Assembly (NCBI GenBank): GCA_034620365.1
Contig: JAQGEQ010000201.1
Span: 761,692-825,691, forward strand
DNA from: Pegea sp. RAD2-039
Taxonomy: Eukaryota > Chordata > Thaliacea > Salpida > Salpidae
DNA length: 64,000 bases
Direction: 5' to 3'
Of this stretch, positions 12,101-25,117 are shown piece by piece. The notes below the pieces were generated by a model. The model saw only the letters and a list, made by a program, of their open reading frames with translations. It had not been told where the DNA came from and searched no databases. Each line of letters opens with the position of its first letter. The first letter of the stretch is position 1. Both the position numbers and the translations under genes were made by a program.

Positions 12101-15100
12101 TTATGATTACTTCTCAGCAGATTGTAGCAGCAACATTAGTGGTTTGTTACTTATATAAAACGGAGATAACTTTTCACTTTTCAACTCAATGTAGGTTTAT
12201 AAAGAAGCGATGATGAACTTGTTGCCTACTCCTGCCAAATCTCATTACACTTTCAACTTAAGAGACTTTTCAAGAGTAGTTTTAGGATGTTTAGTAATCA
12301 AAAAACAAAAAGTTGAAACAAAACAAACTTTTATCAGGTTAGTGATAGAAGAACTCTTAAAAGATTCTCAATTAATAAAAACTTTGATTTGTAAACAACT
12401 TTTGAGAAGTAATCAGCTGAGTTTTGAATATCAATTTCTTCAGATTATTTGTTCATGAAGTGTACCGTGTCTTCTATGACCGACTTGTTGATGATGGAGA
12501 TAGGAAATGGCTTTACAACCTCAGCAAGTCACTCATCAGGGAGCATTTTAAAGAGAGTTTTGATTCGTTGTTTGAACATCTTGCACAACCGAAGCAACCG
12601 GTAAATAGAAGATCATCTTAGAAGCAATCAGATTTGCTAAAAATACTGATAGTTATGTGAAGATGATATGAGATCTCTGCTCTTCGGGGATTATATGGAT
12701 GCGGATGCTGAAGGAGAAGATCGGATGTATGAAGAAGTGAAATCAATTCAAGATTTTACAGATATCACTCATCAAAGCCTTGAAGAGTATAATCAAACTC
12801 ATAAGACACAAATGAATCTGGTGATCTTCAGGTTTATCTTTACTTGTAATGATCATTTGATCAATTTGTGTCTTTCTCAGATATATGTTGGAGCATCTCT
12901 CTCGGATTTCACGTGTATTAAAATCACCCGGAGGTAATGCCTTATTAGTTGGTGTTGGTGGGAGCGGTCGTCAGTCTTTGACAAGATTAGCGACCCATAT
13001 GGCAAACATGACCGTTTTCCAACCAGAAATTTCGAAAAGTTATGGAATAGCTGAATGGAAAGAGGATTTAAAAGTTTGTTTCCACATTTTTTGAAACTTT
13101 CTTGGAAATGATTTTCTGTAGAAAGTTCTGAAAGCTGCCGGTGGCCAGGGAAAGCAAACTGTCTTCTTGCTTACTGATAGTCAGATCAAAGAAGAGTCTT
13201 TCTTAGAAGATGTAGACTCTTTGCTAAATACTGCTGAAGTCCCTAACTTATTTGCGGCTGATGAGAAAGCTGAACTAATGGAGGTTTTTAATTTAGAGGA
13301 AATATTTTCTTTGTATTGAACTTGTGTTTATAAAGGCTTGCAGATCATCAATGACTGCAGAACATGGTCAAAATGCTGACTTCAGCCCATTGGCTATGTT
13401 TGCTTACTTTGTTTCGCGATGTCGTTCCAATTTGCATATAATTATCGCCTTTTCGCCCATTGGAGATGCTTTCCGGAACCGCTTGAGGCAATTCCCATCA
13501 CTGATCAATTGTTGTACAATTGATTGGTTCCAAGTAAGATTAAATTATCAGATATTTTATTTACTTTATTAATTTGCATCAACTTATAGCCTTGGCCAGC
13601 CGATGCTTTAGAGTTAGTCGCAAATAAGTTTATGGAATCGATTGAAATGCGTGATACTGAACGAGCAGCTATCGTTCCAATCTGTCAACATTTTCATACT
13701 TCAGCACGAGAACTGTCTGAAAGGTTTGACATCAAATTTCTGTTCATCATAAAATTCAAATTCACTTTTCTACTTGAACTTCAAAACTACTTTTATACGA
13801 TTCAATTGATGATAGGTTCCTCGAAGAGACTGGAAGAAACAATTATGTAACGCCGACTTCCTACTTAGAATTGATCGCTTCTTTCAAGAAGTTGTTAACT
13901 GAACAACGTGACAACGTTTATAAAGCAAAGATGAGATATGTTGGTGGTTTGGATAAATTAGAGTTTGCAGCTTCACAAGTTCGTTGAAAAGAAATAAGAT
14001 TTAGTTGATGTGACTGTTGTTGAAATAGGTGGCAATCATGCAAAAAGAATTAGAGGATTTACAACCTCAGTTGATTGTAACACAGGAAGAGAACAGTAAA
14101 TTACTGATAGTAAGTCATCAGTGTCTTTTGCTTGATTTATCAATTACATCTTTGTTTAGGTAATTGAGAAAGAAACTGTTGAAGTAGCTGATAAAACAAA
14201 GACAGTGAAAGCTGATGAAGAAGTTGCAAATTCTCAAGCTGCTGATTCGAAGATTTTAAAAGAAGAGTGTGAAAGTGATCTTGCTGAAGCTCTTCCTGCT
14301 CTCGAAGCGGCAATGGCAGCTTTAAAAACATTAAAAGTAAAAATAAAGTTTGATGTAAAAGTATAAAACAGTTGTCATTATAGCCAGCTGATATCACTGA
14401 AGTAAAAGCAATGAAACAGCCACCAGCTGGAGTACGATTAGTGATGGAAGCTGTTTGTGTGATGAGAGATGTAAAACCTGATAGAGTTGCTGATCCTTCT
14501 GGTAAAGGTGGTAAAATACTCGATTATTGGGGTCCAAGTAAACGCTTGCTTGGTGATATGGCCTTTCTACAACATTTACAAAATTACGACAAAGATAATA
14601 TACCTGTTAGTGGCTTTACTGCAAAAGTCACCAGATTATTTCATTAAAAACTTTCATTAGGTTCAAGTGATGCGGAAGATAAGAAGTGATTATATCAGCA
14701 ACCCTGATTTTGATCCAGCAAAAGTTGTAAAAGCTTCACAAGCTGCTGAGGGGTTGTGTAAATGGGTGAAAGCGATGGAAATCTACGACAGAGTGGCCAA
14801 AGTACAACTTCTGGTCATTTATTACTTTCATCACTAAATATTGTAAAAATCTTTCAGGTTGTTGCTCCAAAGAAGATCAAACTCGCTGAAGCGGAACAAT
14901 CTCTCGCGAAAACAAACGCCATACTGGACTCGAAAAGAGCAGAACTTAAAGCTGTGCAAGATAGATTGGCTGAATTACAAAATAATCTTCAATCTGCAAC
15001 TGATAAAAAAGAACAACTTGAATTTCAAGTTAGTTAAATCGACAATTCCACCTCGAACTTGACTAATGTCTTCATCGTCATAAGGTGGATTTATGCGCGA

Positions 15101-18100
15101 AAAAGCTCGATCGCGCTGAAAAGTTGATTGGTGGTCTAGGTGGTGAGAAAGACCGATGGACAAACGCTGCTGCTGATTTACAAATCCAATATGATAACTT
15201 GACAGGTTAGTTGATTGAAGTGATTGAAAATATTGACATCAATTCATGTTAAGGTGATGTCCTTATTTCGTCTGGTGTGATCGCCTACTTGGGCGCTTTT
15301 ACAGCAGCATTCAGACAAAGTTGTACACAAGACTGGACTGATGTTTGTAAGGTAAGCAACTGGTGTATGTCATCAAATATTTTAACGTTCATCACCTAAG
15401 TTAGCATCAACTTGTCTCTTGTGTCATCTAGAAATCATCAAATTATATATTTGTTAGCAAAACTTCTGCTACTTCAAAATATCAATTCCTTTTTTTTTTT
15501 ATTCCTAGTCTTACTCAATCACTTGTTCTGATCACTTCTCTTTGAGCTCAACTTTAGGAGATTTAATCAAAATTAGAGCATGGAACATTGCTGGCTTACC
15601 TACAGATGGTTTCTCTGTAGATAATGGTGTAATTGTCGATAATTCCCGGCGTTGGTAAGATTTCTATGAATAGTAAGAACATCTCTAAATAGTTTTTAAA
15701 TCTTAGGCCACTAATGATTGACCCACAAGGGCAAGCGAATAAGTGGGTTAAAAATTCTGAAAAAAATAATAAATTATCGGTTATAAAGTTGAATAATTCT
15801 GATTATATGAGAGTGATGGAAAATTGTATTCAATTCGGATATCCAATTCTTTTGGAAAATGTTGGTGAAGATTTAGACCCTTCATTAGAACCTCTGTTAC
15901 TGAAGCAAACTTTTAAACAAAGTTAGTCACAATTGAGTTACTAGAACTTCAATTAAATATTTGAAATCGGGATTTATTTGAAGATGGTTTGACGTGTATC
16001 CGCCTCGGTGAAAATGTGATTGAATACAGTGAAGATTTCCGGCTGTACATCACTACAAAGTTGAGAAATCCTCATTATCTTCCTGAGATATCAACCAAAG
16101 TATCTCTACTCAATTTTATGATTACTCCAGAAGGATTAGAAGATCAGCTTCTTGGGATTGTCGTGGCAAAAGAAAGGTTCTTTTATTTATTTGCAAACAA
16201 TTTCTAATTTGCTTTCCTTCTTTCTTTGTAGACCTGAACTTGAAGAAGAACGAAATCTTTTGATCCTACAAAGCGCTTCCAACAAAAAACAATTGAAAGA
16301 AATAGAAGATAAAATCCTGTTCACTCTCGCATCCTCTGAAGGAAATATTCTTGAAGATGAAAGTGCAATCAGTGTCTTAGACAGCTCCAAGCATCTTTCA
16401 GATGATATTCAAAAAAAGCAGAAGGTATTCTACTACATTTTTTCCAACAGAATTTCTTCTTATATTTTGTAAATTTCATCTTTTCAGATAGCAGAAGTCA
16501 CCGAAGAAAAAATTGCTGAATCTCGGGAAGGCTACCGACCGATCTCCCGTCATTCTTCTATTTTATTCTTCAGTATAACAGACTTACCAAATATTGATCC
16601 GATGTATCAATACTCACTGAGTTGGTTCATCAATCTGTATTTAAACTCGATTCACGACAGGTGAGAAGTTTGAATGAGTTTTCATGAAATTAAATCGATG
16701 TTTCGATGACAGCAACAAATCTCGAATATTAGAAAAGCGTTTGAGATATCTAACTGATCACTTCACCTACAATCTTTACTGTAACGTTTGTCGATCCTTG
16801 TTTGAAAAAGATAAACTTCTATTTTCCTTCATCCTCTGCAGTAATCTTGCCATGTAAGAATAGAAGAGGTAGAGATGAAGACTTTTTAACTATTTAGTTG
16901 ATTCAGGGCTAAAAATGATCTGACTCGAGAAGAGTTTATGTTCTTCCTCACCGGAGGAATCGGACTCGAGAATAAGCTGTCAAATCCTGATCCTTCGTGG
17001 CTCAGTGAAAAATCATGGGATGAAATTTGCCGGATGACGGAGCTTCCAGCTTTTAATCAATTTCTGTGAGTTGTTTTGATGCAAGGAGTAATTGAAAATA
17101 TTTGTCACGTGATCTAGTTCATCTTTTTGTGAAAATATCGACGAATGGAGGAAAGTTTATGATCTAAAAGAGCCCCAAAACGCCAAACTCCCTCCTCCTT
17201 GGAACAAATCATTAAATGAGTTTCAACGAATGACTGTCATCCGGTTTCTTCGTCCTGACAAGGTCTTCATCTTCATCCAAGTGGTCGGCGATCTTTAAGA
17301 CTTCTTTTCTAGGTTGCTCCAATGGTCCGAAACTTGGTGTTGGAGAAGTTAGGGCGAAAGTTTGTGGAACCTCCTCCATTTGATCTCAGCAAATCTTACG
17401 CGGACTCTAATCGAACAATCCCTTTAATCTTTGTACTTTCGCCGGGAGCTGATCCAATGGCAGGTGGATGTTGAAGTAGCGACATCTAGTGTACAAATCC
17501 TGATTGCGCTCTTCTTCTTTGGCAGCTTTGTTGAAATTTGCAGCAGATAAAGGATTTAGTGGCGAAAAGTTCAACGCGATTTCTCTTGGACAGGGGCAAG
17601 GTCCAATCGCTGCTAAAATGATCGAAAGCGCGATGAAAGAAGGGGCTTGGGTCGCTTTACAGAATTGTCATCTTGCTGTGTCATGGATGCCTGCTCTTGA
17701 GAAGATCTGTGAAGATTTTAGGGTGGATGAAATTCACGCTGACTTTCGGTTGTGGCTGACAAGTTATCCATCAGATAAGGTTCCTCATCAGTTTGTAGAT
17801 CACATGGAATAATTTCATGTTTAGTTTCCGGTAACTGTCCTTCAAAACGGCGTGAAAATGACAAATGAACCTCCAACGGGGCTTCGAATGAACATCCTCC
17901 AATCATACAGCAGCGATCCTATCTCAGATAATCAATTTTTCACCAGTTGTGACGCCAAATCTCATGTGAGAGTTTTTAAGGAGTCCTCTTCTTGCTTTTG
18001 TTACTTTTCCGATTTTCAGATCTTCGAAAAACTTCTTTTTGGACTTTGTTTTTTCCACGCTTTGGTACAAGAACGAAGAAAGTTCGGACCTTTAGGTTGG

Positions 18101-20236
18101 AATATTGCTTATGGTTTCAATGAATCAGATTTGAGAATCAGTGTTCGACAATTACAAGTTGGTCGATTTCATATCAAATTATTATTAATTTTCTAATAAT
18201 TTGCAGATTTTTATAAATAGTTATGAAGAAATTCCATTCACTGCTATCACATATCTCACTGGAGAATGTAATTATGGAGGGAGAGTTACTGATGACTGGG
18301 ATAGAAGATTATTAAGAAGTATTCTCAGTGATTTTTATTGTCCTGAAGTTGTATTTGAAAACAAGCGAAAGTTATCACCAAGTGGTGCTTATGTAGTTCC
18401 TTCACAAATGCCATATGAAGAATACATCGAATTTATCAAAGTTCGTCGACAACTTCACTTGTTCAAATTTCAAACTATGTTTTATATGCAGACTCTACCA
18501 ACAGTTCAACATCCAGAAGTGTTTGGTATGCATGAAAATGTTGATATTTCAAAAGAATTACAGGAAACAAAACAATTATTTGATTCAATTCTATTAGCAC
18601 AAGGATCAAGTGTAAGTAATCAGCTGATAGTTAGATGAGAAGTTACAATTGATAATTGCAGACAAGTAAAACAGGAAACAAAACAGATGATGTTTTGAAT
18701 GAAATCGCGGAAGATATTTTGAATAAATTACCTTCAGATTATGATATAGAAGCTTCATTACAAAAGTATCCAGTCCTTTATGAAGAGAGTATGAATACTG
18801 TACTAGTTCAGGAAATGGAAAGATTTAATAAGTAATTGTGTTTACAAGTTGCAACTTTCTTTTCATATTTATTTTTCGATTAGCTTGCTGCGTGTTATTC
18901 GATCAACTTTAAGTAATTTGAGAAAAGCAATTCGTGGTTTGGTGGTGATGAATGGAGAACTTGAAGCTCTTGCCAGCAGTTTGATGATTGGTAAGGTTCC
19001 TGAATCATGGATGAAGAAATCTTATCCAAACTTGAAACCCTTGGGAAGTTACATCAACAATTTTCTAGCAAGATTAAAATTTTTACAGGTTTACTAATTA
19101 ACAAACAACAATCTAAATATTCCATTAACAATTTGTTCTTTTATAGGATTGGTTTGAAAATGGTAAACCGACTGTCTTCTGGATATCAGGCTTCTTTTTC
19201 ACGCAAGCTTTTCTCACTGGAGCTCGTCAAAACTATGCTCGTAAATATACGATCCCAATCGACAAGTTAGATTTCGATTTTCAAGTACTTGATGCTGATG
19301 AAATGGAAAACCCACCACAAGATGGCGTTTTTGTTCACGGGTTGTTTCTGGATGGAGCAAGATGGGATCGTATCAAGTAATCCGTATCTTTGTTACTTTC
19401 TCAATTTACTATTAATCCTTTTCAGTGGTGTTTTAGCTGAACAAGAACCAAAAATTTTGTTTGATTCTTTACCAATCATTTGGTTGAAACCAGACAAAAT
19501 AGAAAGTTTACAAAAAGGTGAAAAAAATTGTTTTATTATCTAAATTTTGTTTTTATATCAATTAAATATATTTATAAGATATTTTTTTTGGAAATTTATA
19601 ATTAACTATTTATTCAGTTAAACATTTATGATAAGTTAACTTATTAACTGAAAAAGTTGATTTTATAGATGAAGAAAAGTCATCAGGTAACAAATGCATG
19701 ACAAAGCATGTTTCAAATTAATTTGATATTTTGTTGAAATCATTTTTTAATTTATTGAAATGAAATCTTGTATCAAATTAAGTTTTGATGATTTGATTTT
19801 TAGCTGAAGATAAAAAGCCAAATGATTTGAATTAATCTTGATTTGAATTACTCTGTAGTTACACAATATTTTCACGTTTTTGATCATTTGAATTGAGTTT
19901 TTACAGTTTATAGAACATTACAAGAGATATTATAAAATAATATTGAATGATTTCAATTGGTTTAATTAATCAGTTAAATAATTTGACAAATTTATTATAA
20001 AAAGCAGAAATGTTAATGAAAGTTAAATGTTTTGTGAAAATTTCAATTTACTTCAATTATATTTTGTAGGCAATGATTACTTGTGTCCAGTTTATAAGAC
20101 CAGTGAACGAAAAGGGACTCTATCAACCACTGGACATTCTACTAACTATGTCCTTGCAATCAAGCTCCCTACTAGTATTTCACAAGATCATTGGATAAAA
20201 CGAGGAACAGCTCTTTTGTGTTCACTTGATGATTAA
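3190..20236 (+). CDS. DNAH12-like: Axonemal dynein heavy chain, inner arm, DNAH3/7/12 group (about 70 exons)
   Basis: Microtubule motor of the ciliary axoneme; range includes introns. The ATG at 3190 follows directly on an in-frame TAA. Exon 1 (3190-3365) joins 3961 across a 595-nt intron; most later introns are about 45-65 nt. The short N-terminal tail (about 4.3-8.9 kb) fits single-headed inner-arm chains. AAA1 has Walker A GPAGTGKT at 9073-9096 and FDEFNRIE near 9280; AAA2 has GDSFAGKT at 10183-10206; AAA3 GPTGTGKS is split by an intron (about 11436 and 11510); AAA4 has GVGGSGR at 12951-12971. The coiled-coil stalk and microtubule-binding tip lie at about 14.0-15.1 kb, followed by AAA5, AAA6 and the C-terminal domain, which ends [15 protein letters not shown] and TAA. 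Every domain is present and no frame break was found, so it looks functional. By eye it is closest to DNAH12/DNAH3; a tree is needed to name the orthologue. Confidence 0.95.
3597..3659. repeat. Hairpin-forming element in dynein intron 1
   Basis: ATTTGGTGG at 3597-3605 is complementary to CCACCAAAT at 3651-3659, and the inner GGACTT/AAGTCC pair forms a second stem. The stretch TGGTTGAGTGGTTTAATGG resembles a tRNA A-box region, but no acceptor stem or TTCGANTC T-loop follows, so this is at best a degraded tRNA-derived or foldback element. It lies in the one clearly long intron at the 5' end of the gene. Confidence 0.45.
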
Positions 20237-21989
20237 ATAAAATTGTTACAAAATTTTTTACAAATTGCAAATGTTACAAATATTCAGATGTACTAATTTT
20301 TATTTGAAACAAGTTTAAGTTGTTTTTCAAATTAGAATTTTTTTCTTTCTGATAATTCTTTCTTTATATGTATAAATTGTAAAGTGTCACTGTGATTATA
20401 AAATATTAAGTAAAGCACTTTTGTAGAAGAATAAAAATCATCTTTGTAACTTTTCTTGTTATTCAGTTGATTAGTTAAAACTCTTGAAAGCTTCAATGAG
20501 GTTTGAAAGAAATCTTGAATACCAAGTAACTTTAACGCTGACGTTAATTTCAATTGCTTACAAATTAGTGATCTTAACGAAGGAAAGATATTTTAAGATA
20601 CTATTTTTCATCAATGTTTTCTGTAGTTTTTTTTTAACTTTAACATAAAAAATCGATTAGCATCATCTATATCTAAGATTCTCAAACACAGTTCACAACA
20701 ACCTTTGTTAAAATCTCCGCAAATCTCGAATCTATTTTTTGTAATATCACATATTATTTAGAAGGTAAAAAATTTTTCGTTATAAAGTTTTCAAATATAA
20801 TCAGTTTTTATGGTAATAAGTTTAAATTTTGATATGATAATTCTTAGAAAGTCTGTAATATCGAAATATAAATCGATATGATGCTTTGTTGCTATACAAT
20901 TGAAATTAAATTTTTGAATAAACTTTTTGTCAATTAACTTGAAGAACACTTGTTAAAAAAATTCTGCTTTTTCATCAGAATTTGTATTACGTACTGGTAA
21001 CTAGTATGTCGCTACAAACACATTCTTATTTTTGATTAAAGATAATTGTAAGCATGTCAGTTGTAGTAATTGTGTTTGTTGATTTACAGTATTACAAACA
21101 AATGGCAAGTATAAGCTATTAATTTTTTACTGTTATTGTGAGTGTTTGTTTACTAGTATATTTATTTTGCTTATATGGCTTTTTTTAATGTAAAAATCTG
21201 AGGCTCTTGACTTTGAAAAGTTTGATTTATTTAATATTGAATCACTAGCTATTACACAATCATTTTTAGTAATTTTTAAGTTAACAATATTTAATACTTT
21301 TTAGTATTAATGTGAATAATAAAAATTGATTTCAGTAAATTTAGGAGATAGTTTTAAGTTTTTGTGTTTTTGCTTAACTTTGCTTAATAATAAATTTTAA
21401 TACTTCTAAAAATTGTTGATTAATCAGTTAAAATAAAAGAGTTATCTATCAAAATAAAAAATTATAAATAATTTTTATAAACGTCGAATCAAAGAGAATC
21501 AAATTATCCGATTTTGGATTTGCTGATTATTATAAGGTACAAGTATTTTTTGAGTTTTTATTAGAGCATCTGCTTAACCAAATTACTTGAAAATAACCTG
21601 ATGCATATATAGAGAAACAATTTTTAGAAAGCAAATCTTTTCTGTGATGTGTTTAGTTTTAAAAATAAAGTAAAAGATCATTTTGAATTTCAAATATATT
21701 TGGTAGGATGGTAACTTCCATCATTTTAATGGTATTTTAAGCTATTATCCTCGTGAATGGTTTAAAAACCACTGTTACAATAGGGTTCAGTTTGATATAT
21801 GAGCGTGCGCTGTCGTGCTATTTTCATGGTTGAGGGAGAAATACCATTTCAAAATGATATCGAAAGATGTGAAGCAAAAATGAAGCTTGTTAAATCTATT
21901 AGTTCCGTTTTTAATGACTGGTACTTACTGGTATGCATAGCCGGGATAAAGACCTAATAACTCAAAATAACAAATATGGCTATCCTTTA
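20237..21989. other. Intergenic AT-rich DNA
   Basis: Starts with the dynein 3' UTR; an AATAAA overlaps the stop codon (20236-20241). No ORF with recognisable protein similarity on either strand, and no clear repeat structure. Confidence 0.5.
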
Positions 21990-24045
21990 TCATTTGCATC
22001 AACTACTTGTAATTAAATTTGTAGTAAATTGAATTTTATTCAAATAGCTGATTCGAAATGAAGTTTCTGGTCGTTAGGCAGACTCACTTAAAGCTCTAAG
22101 GATCTCCATAATCACCTTAGTGATAACAAATCTTGTTTAGAATAAAAACTCTTCGATGAGGAAAGTAATTCATCTATTCATTATAGAGGATTTCTCACCA
22201 ACTAACCACATTCAACAACTCGCCAAATTGAGATAAATATATAATATTTTACTCAACCATTAAGAAAAGTATCACTTTCTGTTTTTACAAATAGCTTTTT
22301 TAAAACCATAACGTAACAACCCATAAGATGTTCCATCTGTGGTCAGACTGGTAAAAGAGAAATATTTGCTGTTATTATGCAACATAACAATCACAATGCT
22401 CTTTCACAATTCATCATTCAATATGACTTATTGCAAATCATATTTAATTTATGTACTTTGACAAGCTTTACATGTACAAGAAAATATCGAATCATCGTTG
22501 AGCGCTTTTTATCAAATATTCTAAAAGCAACAACAGCAGTTATTTTTATATAACTAGATGTAAAGCCTTTCTAAACTTCTTATTTAATTTCTTCCAAATC
22601 AAAACTTCTTAGTATTCAGTTTGAAACAATATTCTTTTCTGTCATCAGCTAGAACTTTATTCTTTAGAGGCTTCCAAGACGTTTCAGCTATTTAAGATTT
22701 ATTAGTTTTTAAAATATCTTTTCGATTAGTTAAAAGTAGTGTACATGTATATATTAAATATAATATTTTCTTTGTAGAGTATTTACTAAATAATTAAAAA
22801 TGATACAAATCTTTACAACAAGCTTAGTTGAAAATCATAAACTAATAGTCAGTAATTAACAATTTTACTAAACTTCAATAAGAAACTTTTTAAGATCCTC
22901 ATAACTTCAACTTTTAAAAGTTTGTTGCGCTTATTAGCAAAATGAGTTTGATTGACTGAATTAAAATGAAAACTAAGTATTTAGTTTTAAACTATACTTT
23001 GATAATGAAATCTCTATATTAAATTTGTTGTAATTTTCAATTAAGATAATGAGAAAAATATGAAATTCAAACAGAGTTAATAATACAGTAGCATTAGGAA
23101 ATATATAATGTCCTGCTTCAGCCGAGCACGACCATGCTGGCTATGTTCAAGAGCTTTTGTCAAAAATAAAGCAAAAGGCAGTGAATTAACTATATAATAA
23201 GTATAATACAGCAGCAACATTAGTGTTTATAACTTAAAAAATAGTAAAGTTCCTGTATTGTGACTTTAGGTATATATGAAATATAACAATAACATCTCAA
23301 AGTAAAAAAATATTTTGTCCTTAACAGTTTTTTTTTCATTTACAGTTTTATTTATTTTGACATTTTTTGCATAAAAACTAGTGTTTCCTTTCAATATGAG
23401 ATTTTTAATTTTTTAGTAAACCTTTTGTAGATATAAATTAGTTTTATAATTTATACAAAAAAAGAAAAACCATTTTACAATTATGAATCTATAATTTATA
23501 AAACCATTAGGTAAAGTCCAACTTTTAGTTTTTAAGTATTTTTAAAAAAATATTTTTAGATTTTTTTTATACTTCTTAATTGTATTATTTAAAAACTAAA
23601 AGAGTTTTACACTTTATAACAAATTAGCATGTAGTCATATTTTTTAATCAAACTTATAAATAAAAATATATGGAAAGCCTTTTAAAGAATCAACTGTTTT
23701 AATAATGATTTTTTCAAACAACCATTTCTACATCTTTTCGGCTCCGTAATCTTTGTCTAACAATTTTAAGCAAAATTTTAGCAAATGTAATTCGATCATT
23801 ATTTTAAGGAATAGTTAATAATAACTTGATGAAGAACCTAAAGTATAAAAGGTGCAATAAATGTATTTATTTATTAGTAAGCCATCTTCTTGTTCCACTC
23901 TCAAACAGAGCATATTACAAACCGCCAGTTGATGTGAAACTTTAATTTATGAATCTTCTTATCTATGAATATGAGAGTAAACAACTTTTGTAATGCAAAA
24001 TCTTGAACAGGTGATAGAAAATGCTAAAGACTTGCTTGATACTTA
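21990..24045 (-). repeat. Long dispersed repeat, copy 1 (the reference arrangement)
   Basis: Near-identical, in reverse complement, to sequence at 42896-44455. On the minus strand the order is block B (24040 to about 22740), a spacer, block C (22312-22237), then block A (22232-22003). Block A carries the string GTGATTATGGAGATCCTTAG and block B carries ATGCTCTGTTTGAGA. Block B also contains the GCTCGGCTGAAGCAGG core near 23115 and a long A/T foldback (AACTTTTAGTTTTTAA near 23520 against TTAAAAACTAAAAGAG near 23590). No transposase or reverse transcriptase ORF is visible, so it is non-autonomous or derived. Confidence 0.85.
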
Positions 24046-25117
24046 CAACTGTAGCAAAAAATTATAAAACTAGTTTTTATACTTTAAAAAGCTTTTTGTA
24101 CAAGTTATTATTTTTAAAATCATTTTAATAATCTTAGAAATGATACTTATGATAGATTTATAATAAAACGTTTTGAAATTATTACAATAAACTTAACAGA
24201 TATCTCTACAAATATTTGTAATTATATTTTTCTGGCTCAAACAAATTTTAGTGTTGTTAAAGTAAAAGTTACTCTATATTAATTCAGATAAATATATTCA
24301 ATACTGTGAGTTTGAAACACATTAAAATAAAATTTGAATTGCGATTAAATAATTATTTCACTTCTAGAAATGTAATTATCAGTTTGGAATGTAAAATCTA
24401 GCAGTTAAATACTTGATTAGCTTCAAGCTAAAAATTCTTACAAATCCTGCAAGTTATTCACTTCTATTTTGTTCTGCTTCGCTGGTTTCGTCTGACTGGC
24501 TAGCTATTTCATGATTTGATGCTGATAACAACTTTCATATTTTCCTCTAATTTGCTTGTTTTTATTTTTGTATTATTGTTTTTAAGATTATCAAAATTCT
24601 TTGTATTTTTAATGATTTTACTTTTGTAATTGTCGTTTATAAGTTTATCTATATGAATAAAAATGATTTTTAAGTATAAACTTTATCTATATGCTTTCAA
24701 ATTATTTATTTTAATTATATTCCCCTTAATTTTTTATTCCTCAGATACTTTTTATTTTGAAACCATTTACAAGTCATTCAAAGATTTATTCATGTAAATG
24801 ATTTCTTCTCAATTTTAAGTTAAGGTTGTATGATTAAAGATATAAATTATTATTCAATTTTTTCCATTTATTATAAACGTTTTTTTAACAAATTTAATTA
24901 TTTTTTTTTCTAAGTCTTCTGCTACATTAGAATTTGCTAATATCATAACAATTATTTCAAAATTACTTATAATTCTATTCAGTTAAATTCTTAATTAAGT
25001 TTTATTCTTCTTAGCTTAAAAAAGTTTGTAAATTGCTAAGTTTTGTAAATCAACGACCAACTAATTCACTTTAATTTTAGATTTGATTTTGTTATATTAG
25101 TTAATTAAAGTTTTACA
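24046..25117. other. Intergenic AT-rich DNA
   Basis: No gene or RNA is visible. The last part must hold the 5' UTR and promoter of the zinc-finger gene at 25118. Confidence 0.45.
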
